The notes below the pieces were generated by a model that made no database searches, had not been told where the DNA came from, and saw nothing but the letters and a program-made list of their open reading frames with translations. The position numbers and the translations under genes were made by a program. From positions 13,765,101 to 13,829,100 of the forward strand of contig NC_058159.1 in the NCBI RefSeq assembly GCF_020080835.1: a stretch of 64,000 nt of DNA, in the 5' to 3' direction. Shown here in pieces: positions 1-11,404 of this stretch. The stretch comes from Cotesia glomerata (Eukaryota; Arthropoda; Insecta; Hymenoptera; Braconidae). The number at the start of each line of letters is the position of its first letter. Position 1 is the first letter of the stretch.

Positions 1-1609
1 CGGTAGACAAAACTTCACGTAGGCAAACATGACTGATGCCTCGAGGTCAGAATCAATTTATACGTGGGTAATGAATATCCTGTAATCCAAATTTACGTTG
101 TAATTATGTGAAATAATAATCGTAAGCTATACAAGAAATATGAATGGAAAAAAAGTAATGAACATAAATATAATATGATAACGTTAATATTTAATAACAA
201 ATGTAAAAAGAAAAACGTCTTAACCAACATTTTTGAAAAGTTTTTTTTTTAAGTATATTATTTTTATCATGCAAACATATCTAAACCCAAATATATTATT
301 TATCAAATTTCCAAACAAATGTTGATTAAAACGTTAGTGCTTCATCATCATTATCTAACTGTTTCGCATGGTATCGTTCAGCAATAATTAATAAAAAACG
401 AAACATTCATTATATTTTATATCCATGCTTATCATAAAGACATAAAAACTTCATAACCAGAATGATAAGTGGCAAGACAATTAAATAATTCAAACCCTAC
501 TCATAATTCCGTTACAGAGCGGTTCCCACTTACATATGTATTATGTTTATCATTAATCAAAAGTAAATACAAACAAGTCCGTCACATAAATGTCACACAC
601 ATTTTTTACAGAAAAAGACAAATTTTGGCAGAAGTTAAATTTTCTCCGTTCAAAAATCGATAGAAGAAAAAAAATGTTATTGCGATCCCAAAAAAAATTT
701 TGAGAAAAATCAAACATACAACAGCTGATTTTCCTTTTAAAAGTTCGTGCAAGTTTGTTTCTGGCAAGGAATAAAAATTTTCAAACGATAAAAATTATGT
801 CAAAGTATTCAATCATTATAGTTATTTTTTTTTCTCATTTATAGAAATTTTTCAAAAAGATAACTTAACCAGCAATGAAAATTACATTAAAAAAATTAGA
901 TTACTATTTGGGCTAAACCGAATGTTCAATAAAAACTATAATATAAAAATTTATCAAATTTATGTTAATTGAAAAAAAATTTATACGAAAAGTTTAATAA
1001 ATCCGAAAATGTACGACTCATAATGCTAATATCTTTGTAAAGAACAAGCATAGGAAAACAGATAAAAAGAAAATTCTCATAAATAGATGTTTAATTATAT
1101 TTTTAATTATTTTAACTTTAAATATTTTGAGCTGACAGAAGTTATCTTCATTAAATTATTTATAAAATGTTTTAATTATTTTAATTTGGAAAAATCCCGA
1201 AAGTATAATTATTAAAATAGTTGCGAGACAAAGGCAAAAAATTTTGAAACATAGAGCACAATCTCTGATGTTACGCATTGTGAGTCGTGCTATATCAATA
1301 TTCATTTACAGAATTTTCAAAAGAATAGAATGCCTTTTAATCCTGTAATCAGTAAGGGTTTTCATTTAAATTGTTAGAAACAGTTTAGCCGAAAGAAAGT
1401 ATGAATTTTAATCAGGCAAAAAAGTCAAAATTTTTTATTTTCAAAGTAAAAAATTTAAAATTATTATTATTTTAGGCATATACGTAAATAGAAGCGGACT
1501 ATAAAAATTGATTGTTTTTGCCTACATGAAATCATGCATACATGTTAATTTATTAAATATTATAATTTTATTAGAGCATTGTTAATTACGCTAGCTACGG
1601 AATAATAAT
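1..1609. other. AT-rich region without a recognisable gene
   Basis: No reading frame here looks like a protein and no splice-bounded exon is evident; the short open frames are low complexity. The one structured stretch is about 313-428, which reappears in diverged form at about 2443-2557 (shared core: TTGATTAAAACGTTA, then TTCATCA and CTAACTGTTT). This suggests the first 4 kb grew by local duplication. Confidence 0.6.
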
Positions 1610-3960
1610 TTTATAATGAAACCTAATGGACTCTGATATTATAATCGATACATTAAATAAAATACTTTCCAATCCCAGCACTAGTTCAGTTTTCTAATAG
1701 CAGTTTATTGAAAAAATATTATAGAAAATTAGGATCACATTCTTTAGCGCAAAAATGCAGCCAGAGTATGTTTGAATGGTAGAGTAACGGATTTAAAACT
1801 ACTGGGTAGTAGGTCATTTACGAAAATAAAATGTGATGTTGATAATAAATTATTATTGATTAATCATAATTCATAAATATGTAATAATTCTTGTAGGAAG
1901 TATCTTTGAATTTTTTATAGGAAAACCTCAATATAGTAATATTTTTAAAACTTTGTTAATTATCATACACAAAAAACAAAATGTAGATTTTTACAAAAAA
2001 TTCATACAGAATACCTTACGATTCAATAATCTGTTAAGGTTCCATACAAACAATTATTGAAAATATTTTATGCAAAAAAAAACAAACAATAAAATGAGCA
2101 GCGCCAAAAAGTAAGCTGTTCTTATTTTTTCGAAATAAAATTTACGAATTCAAATTTATTGGGACACTAACGCAAATAAAATAAATACTTAAAGTTAATT
2201 ATTGTTAATAACAAACTAATAAATAGATATTCTTGCTATAAAAAAATGTATATCTACAGGTTGTAGGAAGTCTAAATTTAATTATATTTCTTAAATTTTG
2301 TTAATTATCATTCGCCAGTAACAAAACAAACATTTTTATTGAAACCTAATGGATTCTAATGTTATAAGTGGCATTCCGTACAAAACATCTTAGAATTCCA
2401 TAACAAATTTAATTCTACTGTATAATCTATGTCTAATTTTGAAACAATTGTTGATTAAAACGTTATTACTTCATCAACATCTAACTGTTTTACATGGTCT
2501 TGTTCAGTTATAATTAATAAAAAATCATAACTCTCATTGTATTTTACATCTATGCTTCCGCCAAAAAAAAGTATTGTAGAGCAAAGTGTTAAAAATTCCG
2601 GTGACGTTAATTTACTTTCACCTAAATACACAGTTATTGAAGCAAGATACTAACGTTATTGTAGAGAAAAAAAAATTTATTTTTGCGATGATACAAGTCT
2701 TAAGGAGCAACAAACTGAAATGTTTCAAGATAAATTAATTTCGATATACATTAAGAAATATTAATTGTGATCCCAAAAAAAAAAGTACAGAAAAACATTA
2801 AAAGAATGACAGTTCATAAGTTGTTTGACTTAAAATTTAAGCGCTTTACAAATCTCATGGATGTTTATTTCTAACAAAAAAGATAAAAAATTTTGAACGA
2901 TAAACTTAAATAAAGAATTTTCCATTAATTTCATAAATAGATGATTGGTGTTTCAAAAAATTTAGATCTATTAACTATAGACAGTCTGAGTATAATTTAA
3001 TTTAGAACGTTTTAATTATTAATTATCATGAGTCAGTAAAAAAAGATAAATTTTTTATTGGAACCTAATGGATTTTAATGTTGTAATTGGCGCTCCATAC
3101 AGAATATCTTTCAATCACGTTCATGAACTACAAAGGGTTTTTATATTAATAATAACATATTCTAACAAAAAAAAAGTAAAATTTAAGAGTGTGAAAAATA
3201 GGAATTTTTCAATTATTGAGGAGAACAAAAAATTTTTTTTTTAGTTGTTAAAAACACAAACGAAAATAAAAACTAATTTTTTAAAAATTTATTAAAGTTG
3301 AATAAATGAATTTTTCAATATAAGACAATATATTAAAAAAAATTCTATCAACTTTTTACAGCCAGCCTCAGTACAATAATATTATTTAAGCTTTGTTAAT
3401 ATTCAGACGCCGGTAACACAATATAATTTTTTATTGGAAGCTAATAGATTCTAATGTTGTGAGTGGCGCTCCATACAGAATATCTTTCAATCGCGTTGAT
3501 GAACTACAAAGGGTTTTTATATTAATATAATAATCAGACATATTCTTAAAAAAAAATTAAAAGTGTAGAATTTAAGAGTGTAAAAAATAGGAATTTTTCG
3601 ATTCTTCAGAAGAACAAAATTATTATTTTTTAGTTATTAAAGACACAAACGAAAATAAAAACTAATGTTTTAAAAATTAATTAAAGTTGAATAAATGAAT
3701 TTTTCAATAATATTATATTATAAGATAATACATAAAAAAAAATTCTATCAACTTTTTACAGCCAGCCTCAGTACAATAATATTATTTAAGCTTTGTTAAC
3801 ATCCACACGCCAGTAACACAATGAAAGTTTTTATTGTAACCTATCGGATTCTAATGTTTTAATTGGCACTCCATACAAAATACTTTAGAATCCCATAATC
3901 TACTGAGGTTTTAATATCGATTGTTGGAAATATTTTGTTAAAAAATTAAGAAATTTTGAT
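1610..3960. repeat. Degenerate, irregularly spaced direct repeat array
   Basis: At least five diverged copies of a unit are visible by eye. One landmark is a stretch like CCTAATGGATTCTAATGTT, starting near 1620, 2343, 3063, 3437 and 3838. It is usually preceded by a second landmark (GCTTTGTTAATAT-like, near 1952, 2295, 3390 and 3795). The pair 3360-3560 and 3760-3900 is closest, including a shared CAGCCTCAGTACAATAATAT. Spacing runs from about 375 to 720 bp, so this is a decayed local duplication cluster rather than a clean satellite. No coding potential is seen. Confidence 0.65.
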
Positions 3961-4829
3961 TTGAAAATCACCAAGATAAAAGTAGATTTCAGTTTTTCAA
4001 TAAAAGAAATCAGTAATTTTCTTTTACAAGGACATTTACGCACACACAATGGATTTATGCAATTGATTTTGATTTTGTTAACAAAGAAAGTGGTATTTTA
4101 TATTATAATTATAATTGTACTTACAGTTTTCTTTACGTCGTTTAGACAAATAAAATTTTTTTACGTCTCCTTCTGCTATTACCACGGAATTTATTATTTG
4201 AAACAAAATTTTACATACAATTACTGACTTCTTACAGAAGCTCTTGTACACACAACTCTTAGCGAACAACTGACTAACAGTTTAGGCTGAGCCAGATTGC
4301 GAACAGCGTAACTCCCTTCCCCACTCCACGTGGCTGCAGTGCCTTCGTTTTGGCGGGTTAACATATTTTTTACACATATGACTTTTTCTCTTTTCTTCTC
4401 GAGCGTTTACTTATATAATTTACTCACTAGATAACAATACTAAAGTTAGCCAACGTTTTTAATTTTTAATTTTTTTTTTCACTTATTAAATTGGAACCGA
4501 AAAATAATTTTTAAAAATTGCACTTTAAATTATTCAAGTTTATTACAAATGAAATTTTTTTTTCTTATTTTTTTGTAATAATTTTTTCAATAAAAAAAAA
4601 TATAAAAATTTTAGATGTCGGCTGACTTAATTTTCATCGCTAGATACTACAGTATCTAAATGTAAATCATCAAATGTTTATTGAAATCGTTTTTTGTTTC
4701 TTAAAAAAAAATCTAAGCAAGAAATAGTTTTTAATCAATTTTTGTTATTGTCTTATTTTTCAGAAACTGAAGAAAAATTTCTCAAAACGATTGACAGCCA
4801 GCGAGCCAGAGTAATTTATTCAGATATAG
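3961..4829. other. Intergenic, no gene seen
   Basis: Only low-complexity frames are open. A GC-richer patch at about 4280-4360, with CCACTCCACGTGG and a CTGCAGTGCC stretch, stands out from the AT-rich surroundings and contains an E-box-like CACGTG. I cannot assign it a role. Confidence 0.4.
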
Positions 4830-5535
4830 AACATTAATCTTGAAATAAAAATCCAATCTGGATAGTCCACTTAGTATCACATATTTGTTAAACACTCTTG
4901 ATTGTAATTTGCAAATAAAAGTATATAGAGGGAATCTTGATGTAAGACTGGATATTTGTATAGAGGCACATATAATAGCTAAACCTGGGTATATCCATTT
5001 ACATAACATTAGACCTGACATATAAATCTAATTTGTATAGTCCATTATATTTCATAGAGGTTTGAGGTAATTTTAATAATTATTTACAGACATAAATACA
5101 TTGAATTATTTCTATCATAAAGTTGAATATTCCTATAAAAGCCCACAGCTACACCTATGGATATCCTCATGAATTCCATGAGACTTGAGATAAAAATTAA
5201 ATATGGATAATCATCAATATTACATCATTTTGAGACACTCTTAAACGTAATTTATTAATAAAAACATCAAAATTATTTTTATTTCATAACTGGATTCTCC
5301 GATAAAAACTAACGTCTACTGTAGAATTTCATTATGGATATTCTGCTTGATTCGATTAAATTTTAAAGTATTTTTCAATAGTTGCTTACAAATAAAAATC
5401 TTTAAAATAACTTTTAGTATGAAACTGGAAAATCCAATAAAAATGTTGTTTTTTGATGTGTTTTTGTCGCTGCAATTCCTAAGGCATTCCAGTGGATACA
5501 TTATTTGATTACGTTCGTAACTGCTCATAAAATAA
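4830..5535. repeat. Degenerate satellite, ~175 bp period (left block)
   Basis: A module repeats near 4833, 5008 and 5182. It reads like TTAGACTTGAGATAAAAATC, then a TGGATAGTCCA-like piece, then CACTCTTAA..GTAATTTA..AATAAAAA. Copies are strongly diverged but keep this order. The same module reappears at 7130-7790, inside the neighbouring element. Confidence 0.6.
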
Positions 5536-6273
5536 CATAGACCAAAATGTCGTGTTATTGGTGTTGCCAGATAAATTATTTATTTCCAGTTTATATGGAA
5601 TTACTTAAATATTCTGATATTTTCTGAATGGCTATTACGTATAAAATACATAATTTTTTCCGATTGTGGAATTGTCATTAAAAATCATTAAAAAAATTTT
5701 CTTTTTCGAATTCGGAAATTCAGTTTGGTTTTTCTGTCCACATAGACTTACGAAAAGAACAGATACAAACCTACGTGTAAGGTACAGATAAGATCCATAC
5801 AAATACAAGTAATATTATAATCCGATTAATTCCAATAAAGAAACTCCGCTATGGTGGACTTACACATAGATTCCAATAAATTCCAAATCTCAATCTATCT
5901 GGAAATTTTTTACTCCAGATAGATTACATATAAGCCATTACAGATTCTATTGTTCTGTATGGGACTGTATTGGATGTTTTCAACAGGGGTGTCGATAATT
6001 GCGATGATTAAAAGATAAACAAATATTTGCTGTAATTAATCATAGTTATATATTTTTTGGTAAAATAATTTTTTCTTAAAATTTTTCTAACTGGTATCTT
6101 TTTTACAATAAAATAAAGATAATTCCTTATAAAACAAAATGGCTCCTCATATATTCACTATCCCAAATACATGCAATAAATAAATTCACTTTAATAATAA
6201 GAGATCTTACTGAAATAAGGATGCAAAAATCTTGGATTGAAATTAATAAGTATTTTCAATACATTTCAATTTT
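5536..6273. other. Non-coding spacer
   Basis: No gene is seen. At 5930-5990 there is a piece (tattggatgttttcaacagg) with a diverged relative at about 7780-7810, indicating the same satellite-like material on both sides of the 6286-6738 repeat. Confidence 0.4.
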
Positions 6274-6285
6274 TTACTCTGAGAC

Positions 6286-6738
6286 GCATGCACATAGTGC
6301 TCTCGCGCTCGCACTCCCGGCTGAATAATTTTGTGTTTAGGGGATGTTTGGTCACTCGAATTTGTCTGACTGATGAAATATAACTTTGTAGTAGTTACTT
6401 GAATAATATATTTAAAAGTCAGACATGAAAAAATAAGTAAAGTTCATTAATTTTTTGTCGAGCTTTAAAGCGTCTGACAAAAGCTCTGGTCCATGAAAAG
6501 TGTCTGACACTTTATAATTCTAGTTTAGAATAATATTCTACAAAATATATATAAAATTCAGCCATACAAATTTAAGTTAGATAACTCATATTTTTAGTTA
6601 CCTTTCTCACCTGGTACCTGCCCAGGTGTCACAGGGCAAGCTCCACAAGTAGGCAGGTATTTAAAGTATACTAGACGTTACTAATTCGTGAAGGTTTCAT
6701 CCATGTGAAAATAAGTTATGTCAGAACGCTCTGGGATC
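6286..6738. repeat. Terminal direct repeat, left copy
   Basis: Begins GCATGCACATAGTGCTC and ends CGCTCTGGGATC. It matches 9615-10083 almost base for base, including CACCTGGTACCTGCCCAG and GTCACAGGGCAAGC. The near identity implies recent duplication or gene conversion. The sequence is richer in GC than its surroundings near the start. Confidence 0.9.
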
Positions 6739-7129
6739 GTGGACTATTACAATTCAATTATTTATAAAATTATGACCCAATGTTTATTTAAAATTTCCTG
6801 CCGAATTTTCGGAATATTACAAATAAACAAATACTTATTTATGTTACAAATATTGTTTAGAAGCGCTAAAGATTTCAGTTTTTACATTTTATACACACAA
6901 ATTTAAAATATTGATGAAATACTAATCACATATCGATCGATAAATAAATCTGTAATTTTTATTGCATAAAATTTACAAAATCAAATTCTTTAGCACATTA
7001 TTATATTATTTTGAACATCCATGCAAATTTTTAGGTCATTATATTCAGAGCAACATATAAAAAAATTTAAAAACAAAAATCCATCAAATTGTCGGTCATA
7101 AATCTGCACCCGTTTCCCCTTAAGGAAGT

Positions 7130-7790
7130 TCTAATTGTTATTTACAGATAAAAATACATTAAAATACTCTTATTTTTATATCGGATATTCCTATACAGGC
7201 CTATAGCTACATCTGAGTATATCCAGATACATAACATTAGACTTGAAACAAAAGTCCAATCTGAATTATCCATTTGATACCACATAGTTATAAGATAGTC
7301 TTAATTGCATTTTACAGATGAAAATACATAAAAGTGATTGTAATATAATACTGGCTTTGCATATAGAGGCCCACAACTACTCCTAGGTATATCCAGTCGT
7401 ATAACTATAGACTTGGCATAACAATCCACTCGGGATAGTCCGATTGATATAAGTAGACGTAAGATACTCTTAAAGTTAATTTACCGATAAAAACATATTA
7501 AACTAAGGTTATCATACAACTGGACACTCCAACAGAAAACACTTTTTATCGTTACGCTATGTTACTGGATTTTCTAATAGAACCCACTTGCTTAAGTACA
7601 GCTTGGTAAATCCAGATATAAATTCTCTAGGCATACAAATTCTATTAAAATCCAGATAGAAATTCTCGAGACATATAAATTCCATTAGACTTTCCGTTTT
7701 TTTTCCTTTGAAAATTTGTATAGATATGTATATGGATTTGCAGCGACAAAAGCACATTAGACTTCAATACAGTTATTTTTTATTGGAATC
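7130..7790. repeat. Degenerate satellite, ~175 bp period (right block)
   Basis: Modules near 7229 and 7408 (about 179 bp apart) match the 4830-5535 block: TAGACTTG.., a TCCAATCTGAATTATCCA-like piece, then AAGATAGTCTTAATTG and ..GATAAAAACAT. A short local duplication (AATTCTC and TCCATTAGA pieces at 7618-7690) follows. No coding role is evident. Confidence 0.55.
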
Positions 7791-7802
7791 TATAGGATTA
7801 TT

Positions 7803-9414
7803 TCAACAGGGACAGTCATTGGAATTTTCATCGTTCATCCAATCATGATATTGTCCATTCAAGTCATCCTCGTCGTCATCAGTGATGTTGTCGTTGCTGG
7901 CAGCGTCTTCTGCAAAAAACAGTTTAAAGAATTAAAAAACATAAAATTATAAATACAATAAATTTAAAACTTAAGTCAAAGTATAGTACCTGAATTTTTA
8001 AGGAATTCACTAATGTCTCAATTCACTAATGTCTCATTCAAGATAGCATAGACAGCATCCTGGCTCAAGGATTTAACTAGTCGAACACACTTAAAATTGT
8101 TTCTCCTTTTGCTGTTACTTCCTGCAATAAGAGTACAATAAAATTGGGATAAGTCTTCTGGCACTGAAACTTCGCCGTTTTTAAGATCCTGAACAGATAA
8201 ATTATTTGGCAATTTTTTTTTCTCAATTTGTAGTACTGATTTCCTCAATATCAAAGCAGCTTTATTAAGAATGTCCTGATCCCTCAAATTGTCTACTAAC
8301 TCTTCATCAATAACAGAAACATGTTTCGGAGCAAGTACCTTCTTATTATGACATATTAAGAACTTAATCTCCTTTGTAAATACTTTCTTGTTTATTTTAT
8401 CTTCTAAGTTATGAGGAGTGAAATTCCCATAACTTCTTTAGAGTTTTCTACTTCTTCGTTAAATAGCTCTATGTAGTTCCTGTGGAGAAATGTCAGAAAG
8501 TAACATCGACCTTTTTCTACTACATTTTGTTGTATAAAATTACAAACTTCATCAAAAACTGCTTGATGGTGTTTACGAAGATCATGCCAAGATGTTTGAG
8601 TTTTATTTTTCTTTGACGATATTTTATAGGAATATTCCATTTGACATTTTTTATGATAGTATATTGTTGAATCCGTTACATCTTGCACTTTCTCAATTAA
8701 TTCTGCCAAGTCTTCTTCAACATTTAATTTCATTAAAAAATCATTTTTACCGTACTTATGCAATGGTAGTCGTTTCAATTTATGTCTTTTAGTCATTTGA
8801 TCACAATATATACATCTCTGGGTTTTGTCAATTATCATATCATTTTCAATTGAAACATCATGAGAAGAGGAATTAACATCACATTCAAATGTCGCACAAG
8901 GTTCCTCAGAAATACATGACACCAGTTCAACTGATTCTAATTCAACACTAGGTTCAACACTTTGCTCAGGTATTACAATAGTTTCAGACATAGTACTAAC
9001 TGGAGTTGAGTCTGATACTACATCTGAATCTGGAACTATAGAATTATTTTGTTGACTTGAGGTCAATTGTATGCATTGATGATTATCAGTACCAAGATTA
9101 CTTGGTAGGCTTGATGTCGATGTAACTGATGTATTTTCAACATTACTCGATAAATTTTTTTTTTTGGCAATTTTTGGATTTTCTGGAGTGGCAGAATAAT
9201 ACCTTTTTGGCAAAGCAGTAAAATTCTTATAGCATTCTCGATGGTAACCATAGTCATACAAATCTTCTGGAAAAACTAAGTCTTTAAATTTTAGGTTATG
9301 GAGTGCTCGCTGTTTTAATACTTGTTTAAATTTTTTAAATGTTTCTTCGGTAAATAATTTTAATTTATCATGATGTTGTTTACAAAATATACACTTTGAT
9401 TTTTCTTCTTTCAT
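7803..9414 (-). pseudogene. Broken two-module C2HC zinc-finger protein gene
   Basis: The main exon starts at an ATG at 9412-9414. It encodes two similar cysteine/histidine modules: CIFC..YHREC near the N-terminus and CIYC..YYHKKC about 190 residues later. Between them is a Ser/Thr-rich acidic linker, and after them a basic segment. I know such modules only from uncharacterised, multicopy arthropod proteins, so function is unknown. The frame breaks near 8405: ORF1 ends at a stop, but another frame continues as HNLEDKINKK...RDQDILNKAAL. A 16 bp tandem duplication at 8004-8035 introduces a second stop (LVN-stop). A good donor (CAG|GTAC at 7990/7989) and acceptor (TTTTGCAG at 7910) join to a short acidic final exon (7803-7909) ending NDCPC. 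Reading continues in phase past the stop, so these are lesions in a formerly spliced gene. Confidence 0.65.
8004..8035 (-). repeat. 16 bp tandem duplication disrupting the zinc-finger gene
   Basis: The unit AATTCACTAATGTCTC occurs twice back to back (8004-8019 and 8020-8035). Sixteen is not a multiple of three, and the second copy brings an in-frame TGA into the minus-strand exon just before its splice donor. It looks like a recent slippage or repair event. Confidence 0.85.
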
Positions 9415-9614
9415 GGTTTTCACTATTACATATAACAATATCGGTCACTAATTACACGATATAAACAACAAAAACATGTGCTCTTATACACCCGAACTGC
9501 ACTGGATACTATAGGTTGCGCGCGCAATAAGCACGTATACACTGTAAAGTGGAACAGATGGTGAGTTTAAGAAGAGGAACCGAGTTGTTGTGAACGTCTC
9601 ACTCGCTCTGCAAT

Positions 9615-10083
9615 GCATGCGCATAGTGCTCTTTCGCTCGCACTCCCGGCTGAATAACTTTGTGTTTAGGGGGTTTTGTGTTTAGGGGATGTTTGGTCAC
9701 TCGAATTTGTCTGACTGATGAAATATAACTTTGTAGTAGTTACTTGAATAATATATTTAAAAGTCAGACATGAAAAAATAAGTAAAGTTCATTAATTTTT
9801 TGTCGAGCTTTAAAGCGTCTGACAAAAGCTCTGGTCCATGAAAAGTGTCTGACACTTTATAATTCTAGTTTAGAATAATATTCTACAAAATATATATAAA
9901 ATTCAGCCATACAAATTTAAGTTAGATAACTCATATTTTTAGTTACCTTTCTCACCTGGTACCTGCCCAGATGTCACAGGGCAAGCTCCACAAGTAGGCA
10001 GGTATTTAAAGTATACTAGACGTTACTAATTCGTGAAGGTTTCATCCATGTGAAAATAAGTTATGTCAGAACGCTCTGGGATC
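9615..10083. repeat. Terminal direct repeat, right copy
   Basis: Partner of 6286-6738. It differs mainly by a ~16 bp internal duplication (GTGTTTAGGGG twice at about 9660-9685) and a few substitutions such as CCCAGATGTC for CCCAGGTGTC. It lies about 200 bp upstream of the ATG of the minus-strand zinc-finger gene, so it could have carried that gene's promoter. Confidence 0.9.
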
Positions 10084-10090
10084 TTACTCT

Positions 10091-11325
10091 ATAAGTAATT
10101 ATAATAAGATGTTGTTGGCGGTAAGAGATGGCGGTACTGGTGAACGTCGAGGTATTTTTCGAATTTTTATGCACTAAAGATCTGATAGATGGCAGACTGT
10201 ATATCATAAGGAAATTAGTGCGATCTGCAAAACCAATTTCAGTTTTTATTAATTTATATATGATTATATAATAATAATTTATTATGTTATAATTTATTAC
10301 AATGAATTTAATTATGATAGTAATAAGTACAATTTATATATGATTACATTTTATAAAATATATGTATATCAATCTATGTCCAAAAATATTTCAAATGTTT
10401 TCATCCATACTTTATTAAATGTTCAATAAAAGATATTATTATTAGAGAAACACACTCTTAGATAAAAAAAAAAAACGTCTCATAATAAAATCTCAATATA
10501 TTGAATCCTGTAAAATGTATAACAGATAGATAAATATCTGTACTTACATATAATTGCAGAAATCTCTTTCAAGACCATGAATTCTATAGAATTATACAAA
10601 GTTGTGCACAATTATATATAATTGTATCTTGTCGCATAAAATTTTCTATGATCGTAGAAGAGAATTCTGTCGAATTCTATATAAATGTATCTCATTATAT
10701 ATAATTTTATAAAATTATATTCAGTTGTGAAGACGAATTACATAACATTTTATATAATTTCATGCAATTGTGTCTAATTAGATATAATTCTATACAATTG
10801 TATCTAATCATATAAAATTTTATAGAATCATATAAAGTTGTGAAGGCGAATCATATAAAATTTCATATAATTTCAAACAATTGTATCTAATTATATATAA
10901 TTCTCCTTCATGATTTTGGATAATTTTATATAATTGGATATAATTATATGGAATCTTATATAAATTATATTCAATTATAAATAAACGATATACAATTATA
11001 TATAATCGTATCTAAATATATAAAATCTTTTTTACTCGGGTACTACCGAAATGGAACTATTTATTTTTACTTATTATTTATGAACTCTCTTTTTAAACTA
11101 TAAAACTATCATTATTATTTTGGAATTTAGGAATAAAGAAGAAGCCTAAGGAAATATTTATAAGTCACATTTATGTAATAGATAAAATTCGTTATTTATT
11201 ATTTTTTTATTGTTTATAATTTAGTATTATCTGCTTTATTATTATTTTTTTTTGTCCATAATGTTGTTCATTTAAAACTGGAAAAAAATCAAGACATTAG
11301 TAAGATCATAAATAGTTTAGTGCTA

Positions 11326-11326
<1 letters not shown>
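10091..11326. repeat. Intergenic, with degenerate ATATAATT-type short repeats
   Basis: No gene is seen. From about 10540 to 11030 the sequence is a run of imperfect units built from TATATAATT, TTATAGAATT and ACAATTGTATCTAATTA. Two longer near-copies contain AAAGTTGTGAAGGCGAATCA (near 10720 and 10835). This resembles the inner part of a foldback element or a decayed minisatellite. Confidence 0.55.

Positions 11327-11404
<78 letters not shown>
11327..11404. repeat. (TAA)n microsatellite, 5' flank of the R4/Dong element
   Basis: About 26 perfect TAA triplets end where the retrotransposon begins. With the tract at 15052-15113 it forms the two halves of one microsatellite split by the insertion. 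Confidence 0.95.

Larger units (their letters stand above)
6281..10083. mobile_element. Putative 3.8 kb element with terminal direct repeats
   Basis: Two nearly identical ~455 bp direct repeats (6286-6738 and 9615-10083) bound a unit containing a broken gene on the minus strand. The 7-mer TTACTCT lies immediately left of the unit (6274-6280) and immediately right (10084-10090), as a target-site duplication would. The repeats do not begin TG and end CA, and no polypurine tract, primer site or reverse transcriptase is visible, so this is not an ordinary LTR retrotransposon. A segmental duplication with a chance 7-mer match is the main alternative. Confidence 0.5.

Noticed and set aside
6281..10083. 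Ordinary LTR retrotransposon
   Set aside because: The direct repeats lack TG..CA ends; no polypurine tract, reverse transcriptase or integrase is visible.
10540..11030. CRISPR-like or regularly spaced repeat
   Set aside because: Units are degenerate AT-rich phrases with no constant repeat or spacer length, and the DNA is eukaryotic.
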